64,000 bases of DNA from Gammaproteobacteria bacterium (GTDB lineage Bacteria; Pseudomonadota; Gammaproteobacteria; Pseudomonadales; Halieaceae). The notes beneath the pieces are model-generated. The model was not told where the DNA came from. It did not search any database and was given only the letters and a program-made list of their open reading frames with translations. Positions 17,690 through 31,719 of this stretch are shown piece by piece; the stretch's first letter is position 1, and each line of letters starts with the position of its first letter. Both the position numbers and the translations under genes were made by a program. Location: NCBI GenBank assembly GCA_009937065.1, contig JAACDF010000142.1, positions 18,085 through 82,084 of the forward strand, in the 5' to 3' direction.

Positions 17690-18972
17690 TGGCAACGCCA
17701 GTCAGGTCAGCGGCTGCATCGCTGTTAGATAATGTGGCTCAAGGTAGTTCTCTTAATCATGTTTACAACCGAGCAGAAAGACAGGTTGCCGAGAGCGAGC
17801 AACCATTCTTGCGCGAGCTTGTTTATGGCTCGCTCAGACTGTGGCCGCTCTATAAAGGCGTCACGCGCCAACTACTAGAGCGCCCTTTGAAACCAAAAGA
17901 TTCCGTTTTAGAAGCGTTGCTCATCATGGCGATGTACGAACTTGATGAATGTGCGACGCCAGACTATGCATCTGTATCGGGCGCTGTCGATTGCTGTGAG
18001 CAACTTGGGCGACCCTGGGCTAGCCGCCTTATCAACGGGTGCCTTCGTCGTTACCAGCGGGATAAAGAAACCCTGATGCAAGCTCTGGGTGAGAGTGAGC
18101 GCGCTGCCTTACCGGGCTGGCTTCACAAATTGTTATCCAAAGCGCTCCCGGACCAACTATCTCAGCTTGCAGACGCCAGCCGACATCGCCCGCCCTTTAC
18201 TCTGCGGGTCAACCCTGAGCGTATTTCGACAGACGAGTATCAGGCTTTGCTCCGGGAGGAGGGCATTGAAGCACGCGAGGCCGGTACGTGTGGACTCACT
18301 TTGGTACAACCAATGCCCGTGTCCAAGTTACCTCACTTCCAAGATGGATTTGTCAGTGTTCAAGATGCCTCAGCGCAGCTGGCTGCCTTACTTTTGTCCC
18401 CTGAACCCGGGATGTCTGTTCTCGATGCTTGCGCGGCACCCGGAGGCAAGGCCTGCCACTTGGCCGAGCTTGGTGCACAGGTCACCGCTTCGGATGTATC
18501 CGAGGCACGGTTGATAAAAGTGCATGAAAACGCCGAGCGCCTCGACTTAGCTGTTACCACCGTTCTCAGTGACGGTAGGAATCTGCAAGAGGTGCTTGCA
18601 CTAGCGTCGTTTGACGCGGTCCTCCTCGATGTACCGTGCTCGGCAACAGGTGTGATGCGAAGAAACCCCGATGTGAAGTTGATCCGACGCAAGAGCGATA
18701 TTGGTCAGTTCGCGACCTTACAGAGCGAATTGCTGCAAGCAGTTTGGCCGCTACTCAAGCCGGGGGGGCGATTACTCTACGCAACCTGTTCGGTACTCCC
18801 TCAGGAAAACGATGCCGTCGTTGGCGCCTTTCTAAACACTGAAGATACCGCTCGCCTCTTGCCGCTGCCAATAGAGGTTGGTGAAACCATGACCTATGGG
18901 CAACAAGTCATTCCATCTGAATTAAACGGTGACGGGCTCTATTACTCACTTCTCGAAAAAGCTATCCCTTAA
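17689..18972 (+). CDS. rsmB: 16S rRNA (cytosine-967-C5)-methyltransferase
   Basis: RsmB (Sun) methylates C967 of 16S rRNA. The 427 residues consist of an N-terminal NusB-like RNA-binding domain (about 1-140) and a SAM-dependent methyltransferase domain. The SAM site is DACAAPGGKACHLAE, and the two cysteines used by m5C methyltransferases lie in DVPCSATGVM and YATCSVLP. The ATG overlaps the fmt stop by one base, so translation is probably coupled. Confidence 0.96.
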   Translation: MATPVRSAAASLLDNVAQGSSLNHVYNRAERQVAESEQPFLRELVYGSLRLWPLYKGVTRQLLERPLKPKDSVLEALLIMAMYELDECATPDYASVSGAVDCCEQLGRPWASRLINGCLRRYQRDKETLMQALGESERAALPGWLHKLLSKALPDQLSQLADASRHRPPFTLRVNPERISTDEYQALLREEGIEAREAGTCGLTLVQPMPVSKLPHFQDGFVSVQDASAQLAALLLSPEPGMSVLDACAAPGGKACHLAELGAQVTASDVSEARLIKVHENAERLDLAVTTVLSDGRNLQEVLALASFDAVLLDVPCSATGVMRRNPDVKLIRRKSDIGQFATLQSELLQAVWPLLKPGGRLLYATCSVLPQENDAVVGAFLNTEDTARLLPLPIEVGETMTYGQQVIPSELNGDGLYYSLLEKAIP

Positions 18973-19081
18973 GGGTGTGATTATTCGAAAACCCGGGTAA
19001 ATCTGGAGTTCATGGAAAATCGGAGTACCATTCCGAGCTAAACGGCACAGATCAATCGTTGTCAAAGGAATCGATAGCGTC

Positions 19082-20458
19082 GTGAAGATCATTATTCTAG
19101 GAGCCGGGCAGGTTGGTGGAACACTAACCGAGCACCTTGCCGACGAGCAAAACGACGTTACCGTTGTTGATAGCTCGGACACCGCACTGCGCCAACTTCA
19201 AGAGCGGCTTGATATCCGAACGGTCAAAGGTGACGCATCTAAACCGACAACTCTCTTTGAGGCCGGTGCCGAAGATGCCGATATGCTGATCGCCGTAACG
19301 GACAGCGATGAAGTCAATATGCTCGCCTGTTCAATCGCATTCACCCTATATCGTACGCCCACCAAAATATGCCGAATCAGAGAGGTCGACTACCTCAACG
19401 AAGATAAGAAGCTTTTCCAATCGGGTGCTATCCCGGTTGATGTCACGATCAGTCCGGAGCACCTAGTCACCGACGCCATTCACCAGCTGATTCTCAACCC
19501 CGGATCGCTGCAGGTCTTGGACTTTGCGGATGGCAAGATCAGTTTGGTTGCCGTTCGCGCGGTGGAGGGCGGGCCCATTGTGGGACGAGAGCTGCAGGAA
19601 ATTCGACAGCATATGCCCAGTGTCGATACGCGCGTCGCTGCCATCTTTCGAAGATCAGAGAGCGCCATTATTCCGGAGGGCAGCACCGTCGTTGAACCTG
19701 AAGATGAGGCTTTCTTCATTGCTGCTAGCGAGAACATTCGAGCTGTCACATCAGAGCTGCGAAAACTTGATGAACCCTACAAGCGCGTGATGATTGCCGG
19801 TGGCGGAAAAATTGGTGCATCGCTGGCTAAGCGACTCGAGCGCGACTATCAGGTAAAGGTGCTAGAGCTCAACTACGATCGTTGCCGCGTGCTATCAGAG
19901 GAGCTCGAGGAGAGCATTGTGCTCAACGGAAGCGCGAATGACTCAAAGCTATTGCAACAGGAGAATATTAGTAACACCGACGTCTTCTGTGCACTGACCA
20001 ATAATGGCGAGTCCAACATCATGATGTCGATGCTGGCCAAGCGGTTAGGGGCAAAGAAGGTGATTACGCTCATTACCAACTCAGCCTACGCTGAGCTGGT
20101 GGGTCAAGAAATCGACATTGCCATATCCCCTCAGCAGATCACCATTAGCAGTCTGCTCACCCACGTTCGAAAGGGCGATATCAGCACGGTCCACTCACTG
20201 CGACGTGGCGCCGCCGAAGCGCTTGAAATAACGGCCCATGGTGACCCCAAAACATCGAAAGTTGTAGGCAGACGACTCGATGAATTAGACCTACCACCGG
20301 GTGCGACAATAGGCGCGATCCTGCGCGGCGACGAGGTCATCATTGCCCACCGCCACGTGGTGGTGGAGGAAGACGATCACGTCATTCTGTTCCTCACTGA
20401 CCCATCAAAAATCAGTCTAGTAGAAAAACTATTTGTCGTCGGTGGTAGCTTCATCTAA
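19082..20458 (+). CDS. trkA: Trk system potassium uptake protein TrkA
   Basis: TrkA is the peripheral NAD-binding regulator of the Trk potassium channel. The 458-residue protein is duplicated. Each half has an RCK_N Rossmann domain (GAGQVGGTLTEHL near residue 7 and GGGKIGASLAKRL near residue 240) followed by an RCK_C domain. The start codon is GTG. It overlaps the following trkH by one base, so the two are co-translated, and a 109-base gap separates it from rsmB. Confidence 0.97.
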   Translation: MKIIILGAGQVGGTLTEHLADEQNDVTVVDSSDTALRQLQERLDIRTVKGDASKPTTLFEAGAEDADMLIAVTDSDEVNMLACSIAFTLYRTPTKICRIREVDYLNEDKKLFQSGAIPVDVTISPEHLVTDAIHQLILNPGSLQVLDFADGKISLVAVRAVEGGPIVGRELQEIRQHMPSVDTRVAAIFRRSESAIIPEGSTVVEPEDEAFFIAASENIRAVTSELRKLDEPYKRVMIAGGGKIGASLAKRLERDYQVKVLELNYDRCRVLSEELEESIVLNGSANDSKLLQQENISNTDVFCALTNNGESNIMMSMLAKRLGAKKVITLITNSAYAELVGQEIDIAISPQQITISSLLTHVRKGDISTVHSLRRGAAEALEITAHGDPKTSKVVGRRLDELDLPPGATIGAILRGDEVIIAHRHVVVEEDDHVILFLTDPSKISLVEKLFVVGGSFI

Positions 20459-21906
20459 TGAATATTGGGCTGTGCATTCGCATCGTAGGCCTATTGCTCA
20501 TGCTGTTCAGTTTAGGAACCTTGCCTTCCATGGTTTTGGGTTGGGTACAGGAGGACGGCACCGCCGAGGTATTTGGGCAAGCCTTCGCTGCCACCGCAAT
20601 TTCGGGTGTTGTTTTATCGCTGCTAACCCAGCGCGTTAATTCGGAGTTACAGATTCGTGATGGCTTTCTTGTAACAGCCGCCTTCTGGATCGTTCTCGGC
20701 CTCTATGGATCTCTGCCGTTCTTGCTGAGTGACGCTATCGAGGTATCCGTTTTCGATGCCGTCTTTGAGTCAGTTTCGGGGCTTACAACAACGGGGGCAA
20801 CCGTTTTGGCTGGACTCGATTCGCTCCCCCAGTCCATTCTTCTCTACCGGCAGTTGCTGCAGTGGCTTGGCGGCATAGGGATTATCGTTTTGGCCGTGGC
20901 CGTGCTGCCCATGTTGGGCATCGGCGGTGTGCAGCTCTACCGAGCTGAAAGCACAGGCCCCGCGAAAGACAGCAAATTAACACCACGCATCACGTCTACC
21001 GCGAAAGCACTATTTTCTATTTATCTGGGACTGACCGTTGCCTGCGCAGCGGCATATTACCTTGCTGGCATGTCAGCGTTCGATGCGATAAGCCATGCCT
21101 TTTCGACGATCGCCATCGGTGGTTTCTCCACTCATGACGCTAGCATGGGTCATTTTGATAGTGACATTATTTTGCTTATAGCCTGTCTATTCATGCTGAT
21201 CAGCGCCGTCAACTTTGGCCTTCACTTTGTCGCCTTCTCTAAGCGCAACCCAAGCATCTATCGCTTCGACTCGGAGACTAAGTTTTTCTGCTGGATGGTG
21301 CTTATCTCCACAATCATCACCTGCATCACGTTAGTGGCCATGGATACTCTCCCAGCTGATAAAGCCATTGTGCATGGCCTGTTCCAAACCGTATCGATAG
21401 CAACCACGACCGGCTATGCCAGTGATCAGTTCGCGACCTGGCCGTCCTTTTTACCGATATTCCTGATCATGCTCAGCGTGATGGGCGCCTGCGCTGGCTC
21501 AACAGGTGGCGGCATGAAAGCCATGCGCTTTTTACTTATTTTTCGGCAGGGCTTGAGGGAGCTTCGACAACTACTGCACCCTAACGCTGTCATACCATTA
21601 AAACTAGATCACCGCCGGGTGCGACCCGAGGTTGTTAGCGCAGTCTGGAGTTTCTTCGCTGTTTACATGTTCTCGTCGTTCGTTCTAGTGCTATGCATGC
21701 TCGCCACGGGACTCGATTTTCTATCCGCCACCAGTGCCGTGACTGCCGCTATCAACAATCTTGGTCCGGGTCTGGGATCCGTAGCCGCCAACTACGCGAC
21801 AGTGACGGATGCGGGCAAGTTGATTTTGTGCGTGGCCATGCTGCTAGGACGACTCGAAATCTTCACGCTACTGATTCTCTTCACGCCAACTTTTTGGCGA
21901 CCTTAG
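20458..21906 (+). CDS. trkH: Trk system potassium uptake protein TrkH
   Basis: TrkH is the channel-forming inner-membrane subunit of potassium uptake, gated by TrkA. The 482 residues contain four pseudo-repeated membrane-pore-membrane units. Selectivity-filter-like segments are visible in VSGLTTTGATVL, STIAIGGFSTHD, VSIATTTGYASD and AAINNLGPGLGS. It is the last gene of the rightward run and converges on djlA with an 11-base gap. Confidence 0.97.
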   Translation: MNIGLCIRIVGLLLMLFSLGTLPSMVLGWVQEDGTAEVFGQAFAATAISGVVLSLLTQRVNSELQIRDGFLVTAAFWIVLGLYGSLPFLLSDAIEVSVFDAVFESVSGLTTTGATVLAGLDSLPQSILLYRQLLQWLGGIGIIVLAVAVLPMLGIGGVQLYRAESTGPAKDSKLTPRITSTAKALFSIYLGLTVACAAAYYLAGMSAFDAISHAFSTIAIGGFSTHDASMGHFDSDIILLIACLFMLISAVNFGLHFVAFSKRNPSIYRFDSETKFFCWMVLISTIITCITLVAMDTLPADKAIVHGLFQTVSIATTTGYASDQFATWPSFLPIFLIMLSVMGACAGSTGGGMKAMRFLLIFRQGLRELRQLLHPNAVIPLKLDHRRVRPEVVSAVWSFFAVYMFSSFVLVLCMLATGLDFLSATSAVTAAINNLGPGLGSVAANYATVTDAGKLILCVAMLLGRLEIFTLLILFTPTFWRP

Positions 21907-21917
21907 GCCAGACTGAG

Positions 21918-22730
21918 TTACTTCAGGCCCCGCGACTCCTTGATCAAATCATAAGCTGTAGTGATATTCTGTGAGCGCTCTGTAGCCATATCAACCATCT
22001 CCTTTGGAACGCCGCGAGCGCTCAATTTATCCGGATGATTCTCACTCATGAGCCGGCGGTAGGCCTTTTTTAACTCTCGATCATCAACATCGGGACTAAC
22101 ACCAAGAGCCTTGTAAGCATCGGCTAACTGACTCCGCTGGGGTTGGTATTGCTGACGTTGGTGCTGACGCTGATCACCAAAGTTCGCCTGTGCGCCCACC
22201 ATACTGATGATGCGCTGCAGGGCCGCATCGGAAATGCCCAGCGTTTTGGCCACTCGAGAAAGAGCGTTGCGCTCAGCGGTGTCCAACCGACCATCGGCTA
22301 ATGCCATAGCAACCAAAAAAAGCATGAGCGTTTGAGAGGTTTGAGGTCTGAGTGACGCCGTCCTTCGAAACCGCAAAAGCTCAGCGGATGGGTCAAAATC
22401 GGGCTCCGCCCCATGCTTAAAACGCTTAATTGCCGAGGCACGCTGAGAAGGCGTCAGCCTAAGCTGTGAAAACATGGCTTCAGCCTGTGCGATCTCGGAC
22501 TGCGATATCCGGCCGTCCGCCTTAGCTATGAATCCCAGCATGACAAAGGTGGTATCAAAAAATTCTTGCTGCAGCGCATGGAGACCATCAGGGCCTGTCA
22601 TACGAATGGCTCTTACCAGCCCGGAATCAAACAAATGCCCAACAAAAAAACCGACCAACCCGCCGATGACACCCAGCGTTAAAAACCCGATCAGGCTTCC
22701 AATAATTTTACCTGTGTAAACATTCATCAC
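21918..22730 (-). CDS. djlA: Membrane-anchored co-chaperone DjlA
   Basis: DjlA is a type III J-domain protein that recruits DnaK at the inner membrane and influences envelope stress signalling. The 270 residues show one N-terminal membrane helix (about 8-31), a TerB-like helical domain (about 50-175), a Gln-rich linker (QRQHQRQQYQPQR) and a C-terminal J domain with the essential HPD in SENHPDKLSARG. Its start overlaps the stop of the acyltransferase gene by 4 bases. Confidence 0.93.
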   Translation of the reverse strand: MMNVYTGKIIGSLIGFLTLGVIGGLVGFFVGHLFDSGLVRAIRMTGPDGLHALQQEFFDTTFVMLGFIAKADGRISQSEIAQAEAMFSQLRLTPSQRASAIKRFKHGAEPDFDPSAELLRFRRTASLRPQTSQTLMLFLVAMALADGRLDTAERNALSRVAKTLGISDAALQRIISMVGAQANFGDQRQHQRQQYQPQRSQLADAYKALGVSPDVDDRELKKAYRRLMSENHPDKLSARGVPKEMVDMATERSQNITTAYDLIKESRGLK

Positions 22731-23680
22731 GCGGGACCCTTCTGTGACGGTCGTTTGACGCCGTCGTAATGATTGACCACGCCCCGTGGCAACGTTCTAA
22801 AGCGTTTATATGACCATTGATACTGAGCGTCTCGCCCAGAAATCAGCGTTTCAATATCTTGGTTCATCGCCCGCAAGGCGAGCTCCAAGTCCTCGTTATA
22901 GATGTCCAAGGATACCGGCAAATAAACCAGCTCCCATCCACCCTTCACCCGGAACACGCCTGCGAGTACCGCTCGGGCACCAGATTTCGACAACAGGTTT
23001 GCACAGAGACTTGCGGTGAAACACTCGATGCCTTTAAAGGGTACATTCAAACCGCCCGACTCATGAGCGGGGACTTGATCTGGCAAAATACCCGTTAGCC
23101 CACCACGTTTAAAATGTCTAACCAGCTGGACCAATCCTTTAGGGGTTGTGGGCACATAGGCCCCACCCGGGCGCTTTCTAGCATCCAACACCACCTTGCC
23201 TACAGAAGGTAATTTCGGTGGCTCAAATAAACCTAAAAAATCGCCTTGCGTCACCAAGTGGTGTGGCAATACCTCCCAATTCCCGACGTGCGGTGCCAAA
23301 ACCAACACGCCACGTTCTTCAGCCGCCGCCGCTTCAAGGTGCTCAATACCAACAATGCGAAGTTTAGACATGACGTAGGCAGATGAACGTCGCCAGACAT
23401 GACCTAATTCGGCGGTTAAGGCCCCCTGTTCTAAAACAGCCTCTTTGACCAGGGCCTCTTGCTGGTCGCAGGAGCGCTCCGGGTAAGCAAGCTCAATGTT
23501 TCTTCGCACAACACGAACCGTGTGGGTATTCATACGGAACGCTAGACGCCCAAGAAAGCGACCCCCTGACCGCGCCACTTCGAGAGAAACGAGTGACGAT
23601 AGGCGTAATACCGATCGCAACGCCATTAAAGCAAGCCCGTCTTTGAGTCGAAATTTTATGGAATTGTGATTGTTTGGCAC
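22727..23680 (-). CDS. LpxL/HtrB-family lysophospholipid acyltransferase
   Basis: This 317-residue protein belongs to the lipid A acyltransferase family, inner-membrane enzymes that transfer acyl chains to Kdo-lipid A or related lipids. The catalytic HX4E motif is HVGNWE at about residue 133, followed by a glycine- and proline-containing substrate region (GILPDQVP). One N-terminal hydrophobic segment is present (about 13-35). Lauroyl transfer is a common annotation for the gene in this position near glyQ, but the acyl donor cannot be read from the sequence. Confidence 0.87.
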   Translation of the reverse strand: MPNNHNSIKFRLKDGLALMALRSVLRLSSLVSLEVARSGGRFLGRLAFRMNTHTVRVVRRNIELAYPERSCDQQEALVKEAVLEQGALTAELGHVWRRSSAYVMSKLRIVGIEHLEAAAAEERGVLVLAPHVGNWEVLPHHLVTQGDFLGLFEPPKLPSVGKVVLDARKRPGGAYVPTTPKGLVQLVRHFKRGGLTGILPDQVPAHESGGLNVPFKGIECFTASLCANLLSKSGARAVLAGVFRVKGGWELVYLPVSLDIYNEDLELALRAMNQDIETLISGRDAQYQWSYKRFRTLPRGVVNHYDGVKRPSQKGPA

Positions 23681-23768
23681 TGAGATGCGCTTAATTCGCC
23701 TTGGATGCTCATATTATGCCAGTGCTGGCCATTGTATACTTCACCCTTCGGTATTTCGGGACAGAGAA

Positions 23769-24707
23769 GTGGGTTCATTAACTTTCCAAGAACTAATCCT
23801 AGAGCTTCAAAGCTTCTGGGGAGAGAATGGTTGCGTGATTCTTCAGCCGCTCGACCTCGAAGTAGGGGCTGGGACGTTTCACCCTGCGACCTTTCTGAAA
23901 GCCCTAGGGCCCGAAAACTGGAATTCGGCGTACGTACAGCCAAGCCGCCGTCCACAAGATGGCCGTTACGGCGACAATCCCAACCGATTGCAACATTACT
24001 ATCAGTTTCAGGTCGTAATGAAGCCATCGCCCGCCGATTTTCAGGAGCGGTATCTCGATAGTCTTCGACGACTGGGCCTCGACCCGCTGGAGCACGATGT
24101 CAGATTCGTCGAAGATAACTGGGAATCTCCGACCTTGGGCGCATGGGGCCTTGGTTGGGAAGTGTGGCTCAATGGTATGGAGGTATCGCAGTTTACGTAC
24201 TTCCAGCAAGCCGGGGGCTTAGAGTGTCTTCCAGTGACCGGTGAAATTACCTATGGCATTGAACGACTCGCAATGTATCTACAGGACGTAGATTCGGTGT
24301 ACGACCTCGTCTGGTCTAAAACTCCGACGGGCACCATCACCTACGGCGATGTTTTTCACCAAAATGAAGTGGAAATGTCGACCTTCAATTTTCAGCAAGC
24401 TGATGTTGACCATCTGTTCGCCTATTTCGAATTTTGCGAAAAGGAAGCTGAGCGCCTGGTTTCACTCGAACTGCCACTACCTGCCTACGAGTTTGTTATG
24501 AAGGCATCGCACACCTTCAACTTACTAGACGCTCGGCATGCCATTAGCGTGACCGAGCGACAGCGCTATATTCTCCGAGTGAGAACGCTGGCCCGGCTGA
24601 CAGCGCAGGGTTATGTCGCGTCTCGCGCCAAAGTGGGTTTCCCGTTAGCAGACAAAGATCTAGCGGAGGCGGCGCTTAAAGCTCTTGCAGAGGAGTCTGC
24701 GACATGA
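23769..24707 (+). CDS. glyQ: Glycyl-tRNA synthetase alpha subunit
   Basis: GlyQ is the catalytic subunit of the heterotetrameric bacterial glycyl-tRNA synthetase. It begins [16 protein letters not shown] and contains [16 protein letters not shown] and [20 protein letters not shown], which are nearly invariant in the family. I chose the GTG at 23769 (312 residues, the family length) rather than the ATG at 23670, which adds 33 residues without family resemblance. Its stop overlaps glyS by 4 bases. Confidence 0.97.
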   Translation: MGSLTFQELILELQSFWGENGCVILQPLDLEVGAGTFHPATFLKALGPENWNSAYVQPSRRPQDGRYGDNPNRLQHYYQFQVVMKPSPADFQERYLDSLRRLGLDPLEHDVRFVEDNWESPTLGAWGLGWEVWLNGMEVSQFTYFQQAGGLECLPVTGEITYGIERLAMYLQDVDSVYDLVWSKTPTGTITYGDVFHQNEVEMSTFNFQQADVDHLFAYFEFCEKEAERLVSLELPLPAYEFVMKASHTFNLLDARHAISVTERQRYILRVRTLARLTAQGYVASRAKVGFPLADKDLAEAALKALAEESAT

Positions 24708-26767
24708 GTGCTCATACGGTCTTATTCGAGCTTGGCACTGAAGAACTCCCGGCAGGTGAGTACGAGTCAATGGCTAAAATTCTTGCCAACGCCGTGGAAT
24801 CGGGCCTTGAACAACAGGGGCTCGCAATGGGCGAGGTCAGGATGTTTGCAACAGCTCGACGACTCTCGGTTCTGATCGACAACGTTCAGGAGCGCGCAGA
24901 TGATACGGAACAAGAAGTTCTAGGCCCTCCGGTGGCAGCAGCACGAGCTGATGATGGAAGCTGGACGCCAGCGGCTATCGGTTTTGCAAAGAAACAGGGA
25001 ATGAGTCCTGACGAACTGCAAATAATAGGCACCGAGAAAGGTGACCGCTTAGGTATTCGTAAAATAACCGAAGGGGTCTTATGTGCTGACGTATTGCCCG
25101 AGGTAGTCACTCAAGCCGTAAACAGCATTCCCGTCTCTAAACGCATGCGATGGGGTAGGGAGCGACATGAATTTTTGAGGCCGGTGCAATGGCTAGTATT
25201 GCTCTACGGCGCCGAAGTTATTGAGGTCTCTTTATTCGGGCTTACATCCGATCGTGTATCACGAGGCCATCGGTTTCATGGACACTCATTTGTCGCAATC
25301 CCCAATGCCAACGTCTATGAGGCAACGCTCAGAGAGCAGTTTGTTATCGCGTCGGTGGATGAACGTAAAACGCTCATCAAAAACCAAATCTCGCGGCTGG
25401 TATCTCAGGATGAACGGGTTATCGTGGATGAAAACCTACTGTCGGAGGTGACGGGACTCGTCGAATGGCCAGTGGCCCTCCGAGGTAGCTTCGATAAATC
25501 ATTCCTGTCGGTACCGAGGCAGGCGCTCATTTCGTCGATGCGTGAGCATCAAAAGTACTTTCACATCGAGAGTCCTGACGGGGACTTGGTCCCTTCTTTT
25601 ATTACGATCTCAAATATAGAAAGTACGCGCCCAGAATCCGTCGTTTATGGAAACGAAAAAGTGATTCGTCCACGACTAGCCGATGCGGCGTTTTTCTTCG
25701 ATACCGATAAAGAAACGACGCTGGCTAGCAAAGCCCTGCGGCTTGAGCGTGTTCTTTTTCAGCGTGATCTTGGAACATTGGCGCAAAAACAGGCCCGTAT
25801 TTCTGACGTGGCACAACTGCTTAGCGAGCAACTGGGCGCTGATAAGGCCACAATACAGGCCGCTGGCGGTTTAATAAAAGCCGACCTCGTATCAGACATG
25901 GTAGGTGAATTTCCCGAGCTTCAAGGAATAGCAGGTCGGCACTATGCGCTGCACGATGGAGAGTCAGAAGCCATCGCCAATGCCATTGAACAACATTATT
26001 GGCCGAAGTTTTCGGGCGATCGATTACCCGACTCACCGGAAGCGGCGGCCCTAGCTTTAGCTGATCGACTCGATACATTGATTGGTATTTTCGGAATAGG
26101 ACAAGTACCCACGGGATCAAAAGACCCATTTGCACTGCGCCGAGCGTCACTTGCCGTTATTCGCATTCTTCTTGCGTTTGCACCAAGTGCAAGCCTCGAA
26201 ATGATTTTGACAACAGCTAAACAGTCTTTCCCCTCTGACGTTTTAGACGAGGGCGTTGTCGATACCGTTAAGGCCTATCTTCTTGATCGATTACCCGCAC
26301 ACTACGAAGACCAAGGGGTATCAGTCGACATTCTGCGAAGTGTGACAGCGGTGGGTACAGAAAGTGTCGGCGATATTGATTGCCGAGGTCTTGCCGTCGC
26401 ACAATTTGCTGGATCGGATGCCGCCAATGCGCTTGCTGCTGCAAATAAGCGTGTCGCCAACATACTAACGAAGGTAGACGAGGCTCTTCCAGCTATTGAC
26501 CAAGGGCTGCTATCGGAACCAGCTGAAGTGGCACTGCACAGAGCACTTACAGAGTCTCAAGCCGCATTAGATGCGGCCGTTGCTAACAACGATTATCCGA
26601 AAGCGCTATCTAACTTGGCCAAGCTTCGTGAGCCCGTCGATGCTTTCTTTGATAACGTGTTGGTTAACGCAGACGATGCGAGTGTTCGTCTAAACCGCTT
26701 GGGGTTGCTTAAAGAATTGCGGGGTCAGTTCCTAAAAGTTGCTGATCTTGCGGTGCTCGCTAGATAA
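24704..26767 (+). CDS. glyS: Glycyl-tRNA synthetase beta subunit
   Basis: GlyS is the large tRNA-binding subunit partnering GlyQ. The 687 residues begin with [15 protein letters not shown], and contain SMREHQKYF and the HD-like core, ending in an anticodon-binding DALR-type domain (about 580-687, with [11 protein letters not shown]). The ATG overlaps the glyQ stop (ATGA), which supports coupled translation. Confidence 0.97.
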   Translation: MSAHTVLFELGTEELPAGEYESMAKILANAVESGLEQQGLAMGEVRMFATARRLSVLIDNVQERADDTEQEVLGPPVAAARADDGSWTPAAIGFAKKQGMSPDELQIIGTEKGDRLGIRKITEGVLCADVLPEVVTQAVNSIPVSKRMRWGRERHEFLRPVQWLVLLYGAEVIEVSLFGLTSDRVSRGHRFHGHSFVAIPNANVYEATLREQFVIASVDERKTLIKNQISRLVSQDERVIVDENLLSEVTGLVEWPVALRGSFDKSFLSVPRQALISSMREHQKYFHIESPDGDLVPSFITISNIESTRPESVVYGNEKVIRPRLADAAFFFDTDKETTLASKALRLERVLFQRDLGTLAQKQARISDVAQLLSEQLGADKATIQAAGGLIKADLVSDMVGEFPELQGIAGRHYALHDGESEAIANAIEQHYWPKFSGDRLPDSPEAAALALADRLDTLIGIFGIGQVPTGSKDPFALRRASLAVIRILLAFAPSASLEMILTTAKQSFPSDVLDEGVVDTVKAYLLDRLPAHYEDQGVSVDILRSVTAVGTESVGDIDCRGLAVAQFAGSDAANALAAANKRVANILTKVDEALPAIDQGLLSEPAEVALHRALTESQAALDAAVANNDYPKALSNLAKLREPVDAFFDNVLVNADDASVRLNRLGLLKELRGQFLKVADLAVLAR

Positions 26768-26780
26768 GGCCCGCTTATTA

Positions 26781-28139
26781 ATGTCACTTGATACCGTAGT
26801 CGTTGCCCTCGCACTCATCTCAGCCAGCGCTATTGCTATCGGTTTACTTGTTCGGCATCACGGTACGTATCGTGAATCGGTTGCCGATGCGCTCGCGCGA
26901 GGCGACGTCGCCAGAGAAGAGATCGAGACACTTAAAAAACAACTTAACGACCTAAACCAAAAGCTCATCGACAGTTCAGGACGCGAGGAAGGGCTCAAGG
27001 CGACACTTGCCATCAAAGAAACTGAACACACCGAAAAAATTGCGTTATTAGAAGACGCCAAGAAAATGCTTCGGCTTGAGTTTGAGAAGACAGCCCAGGC
27101 GCTCGTCAATCAGGGCGAAAGATCACTTTCCACGCGCAATCAGGAATCATTGAACCAACTACTTAAGCCACTTTCGGAGAAGATCGACGGATTTCAAAGC
27201 AGAGTTAATCAAGTTCACAGCGATTTAACCGGCCAGAATGCTGCACTGAAGACGCAAATCAAGCAACTCCACGACGTGGGTCAAGAAATGTCTTCAGAGG
27301 CGAGCAACCTCACGCAAGCGCTCAAAGGCGACAAAAAACTGGTTGGCAATTGGGGCGAGACACAACTGGAGCGAACACTGGAACTTGCTGGGCTTCGACG
27401 GGGAGAGCATTACGAGGCGCAGCAAGCATTCAAAGGGGAGGATGGTCAGCGACTTCTGCCTGACTTCGTTATCTTCTTACCGCAAGACAAACACGTCGTG
27501 ATCGACAGCAAGGTATCTCTTGTTGATTACGAGCGAGCCATCACGGCTGAAAATGACAGCGAGCGAGCGCAGAGTCTCGCTGCACATGGGGCTGCCGTGA
27601 AGCGCCATATCGACCAGCTTTCAGACAAGGATTACGCCAATCTTGCCGGTCTTCAAAGCCCCGATTTCGTCCTAATGTTCATGCCTGTAGAGCCTGCCTA
27701 CATCGAGATTATGCGCACACAGCGCGATCTTTTTAATTACGGGTATCGAAAAAACGTCATTCTCGTATCACACACGACGCTTATGCCCATCTTACGAACT
27801 GTCGCAAATCTTTGGATGGTGGAGCGCAGCAATGTAGAGGCTCGGGATATCAGTGATCGCGCTGGCGATATTTTCAACGCAGTGTGTTTGGTGGCTGAAC
27901 GCATGGAGAGCGTGGGCGCCTCTTTGTCACAAACCACCAAACGCTACAACGAAGCCGTAAAGAGCCTCGTGGGTCGGCAGGGACTGCATGGGAAGGTTGA
28001 TCGGTTCCAGACATTATCAACGCGTGTGTCCAAAACATTTCCCGAAAACCTGGATGTTTTGCCCGATCAAACCGACGCCAGTCAGCTATCTTTAGCAACC
28101 GAAAAATCTAGCGAAAAAGACGACATTAGCGACAAATAG
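26781..28139 (+). CDS. rmuC: DNA recombination protein RmuC family
   Basis: RmuC-family proteins are putative nucleases linked to limiting DNA rearrangements. The exact activity is unsettled. The protein has an N-terminal membrane segment (about 3-22), a long coiled coil (about 35-110) and the conserved RmuC domain with NWGETQLERTLELAGL, DSKVSLVDYERA and a PVEPAYIE block. The ATG at 26781 (452 residues) starts just before the hydrophobic segment, while an upstream start at 26739 would lie inside glyS. It converges on gyrB. Confidence 0.93.
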   Translation: MSLDTVVVALALISASAIAIGLLVRHHGTYRESVADALARGDVAREEIETLKKQLNDLNQKLIDSSGREEGLKATLAIKETEHTEKIALLEDAKKMLRLEFEKTAQALVNQGERSLSTRNQESLNQLLKPLSEKIDGFQSRVNQVHSDLTGQNAALKTQIKQLHDVGQEMSSEASNLTQALKGDKKLVGNWGETQLERTLELAGLRRGEHYEAQQAFKGEDGQRLLPDFVIFLPQDKHVVIDSKVSLVDYERAITAENDSERAQSLAAHGAAVKRHIDQLSDKDYANLAGLQSPDFVLMFMPVEPAYIEIMRTQRDLFNYGYRKNVILVSHTTLMPILRTVANLWMVERSNVEARDISDRAGDIFNAVCLVAERMESVGASLSQTTKRYNEAVKSLVGRQGLHGKVDRFQTLSTRVSKTFPENLDVLPDQTDASQLSLATEKSSEKDDISDK

Positions 28140-28154
28140 ACGCTCAACTCCGAA

Positions 28155-31701
<3,547 letters not shown>

Positions 31702-31719
31702 GGCGTTATCAGCGGCCTT

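Noticed and set aside
28140..28154. A shared terminator between convergent rmuC and gyrB
   Set aside because: The gap is only 15 bases, with no hairpin or T-run visible.
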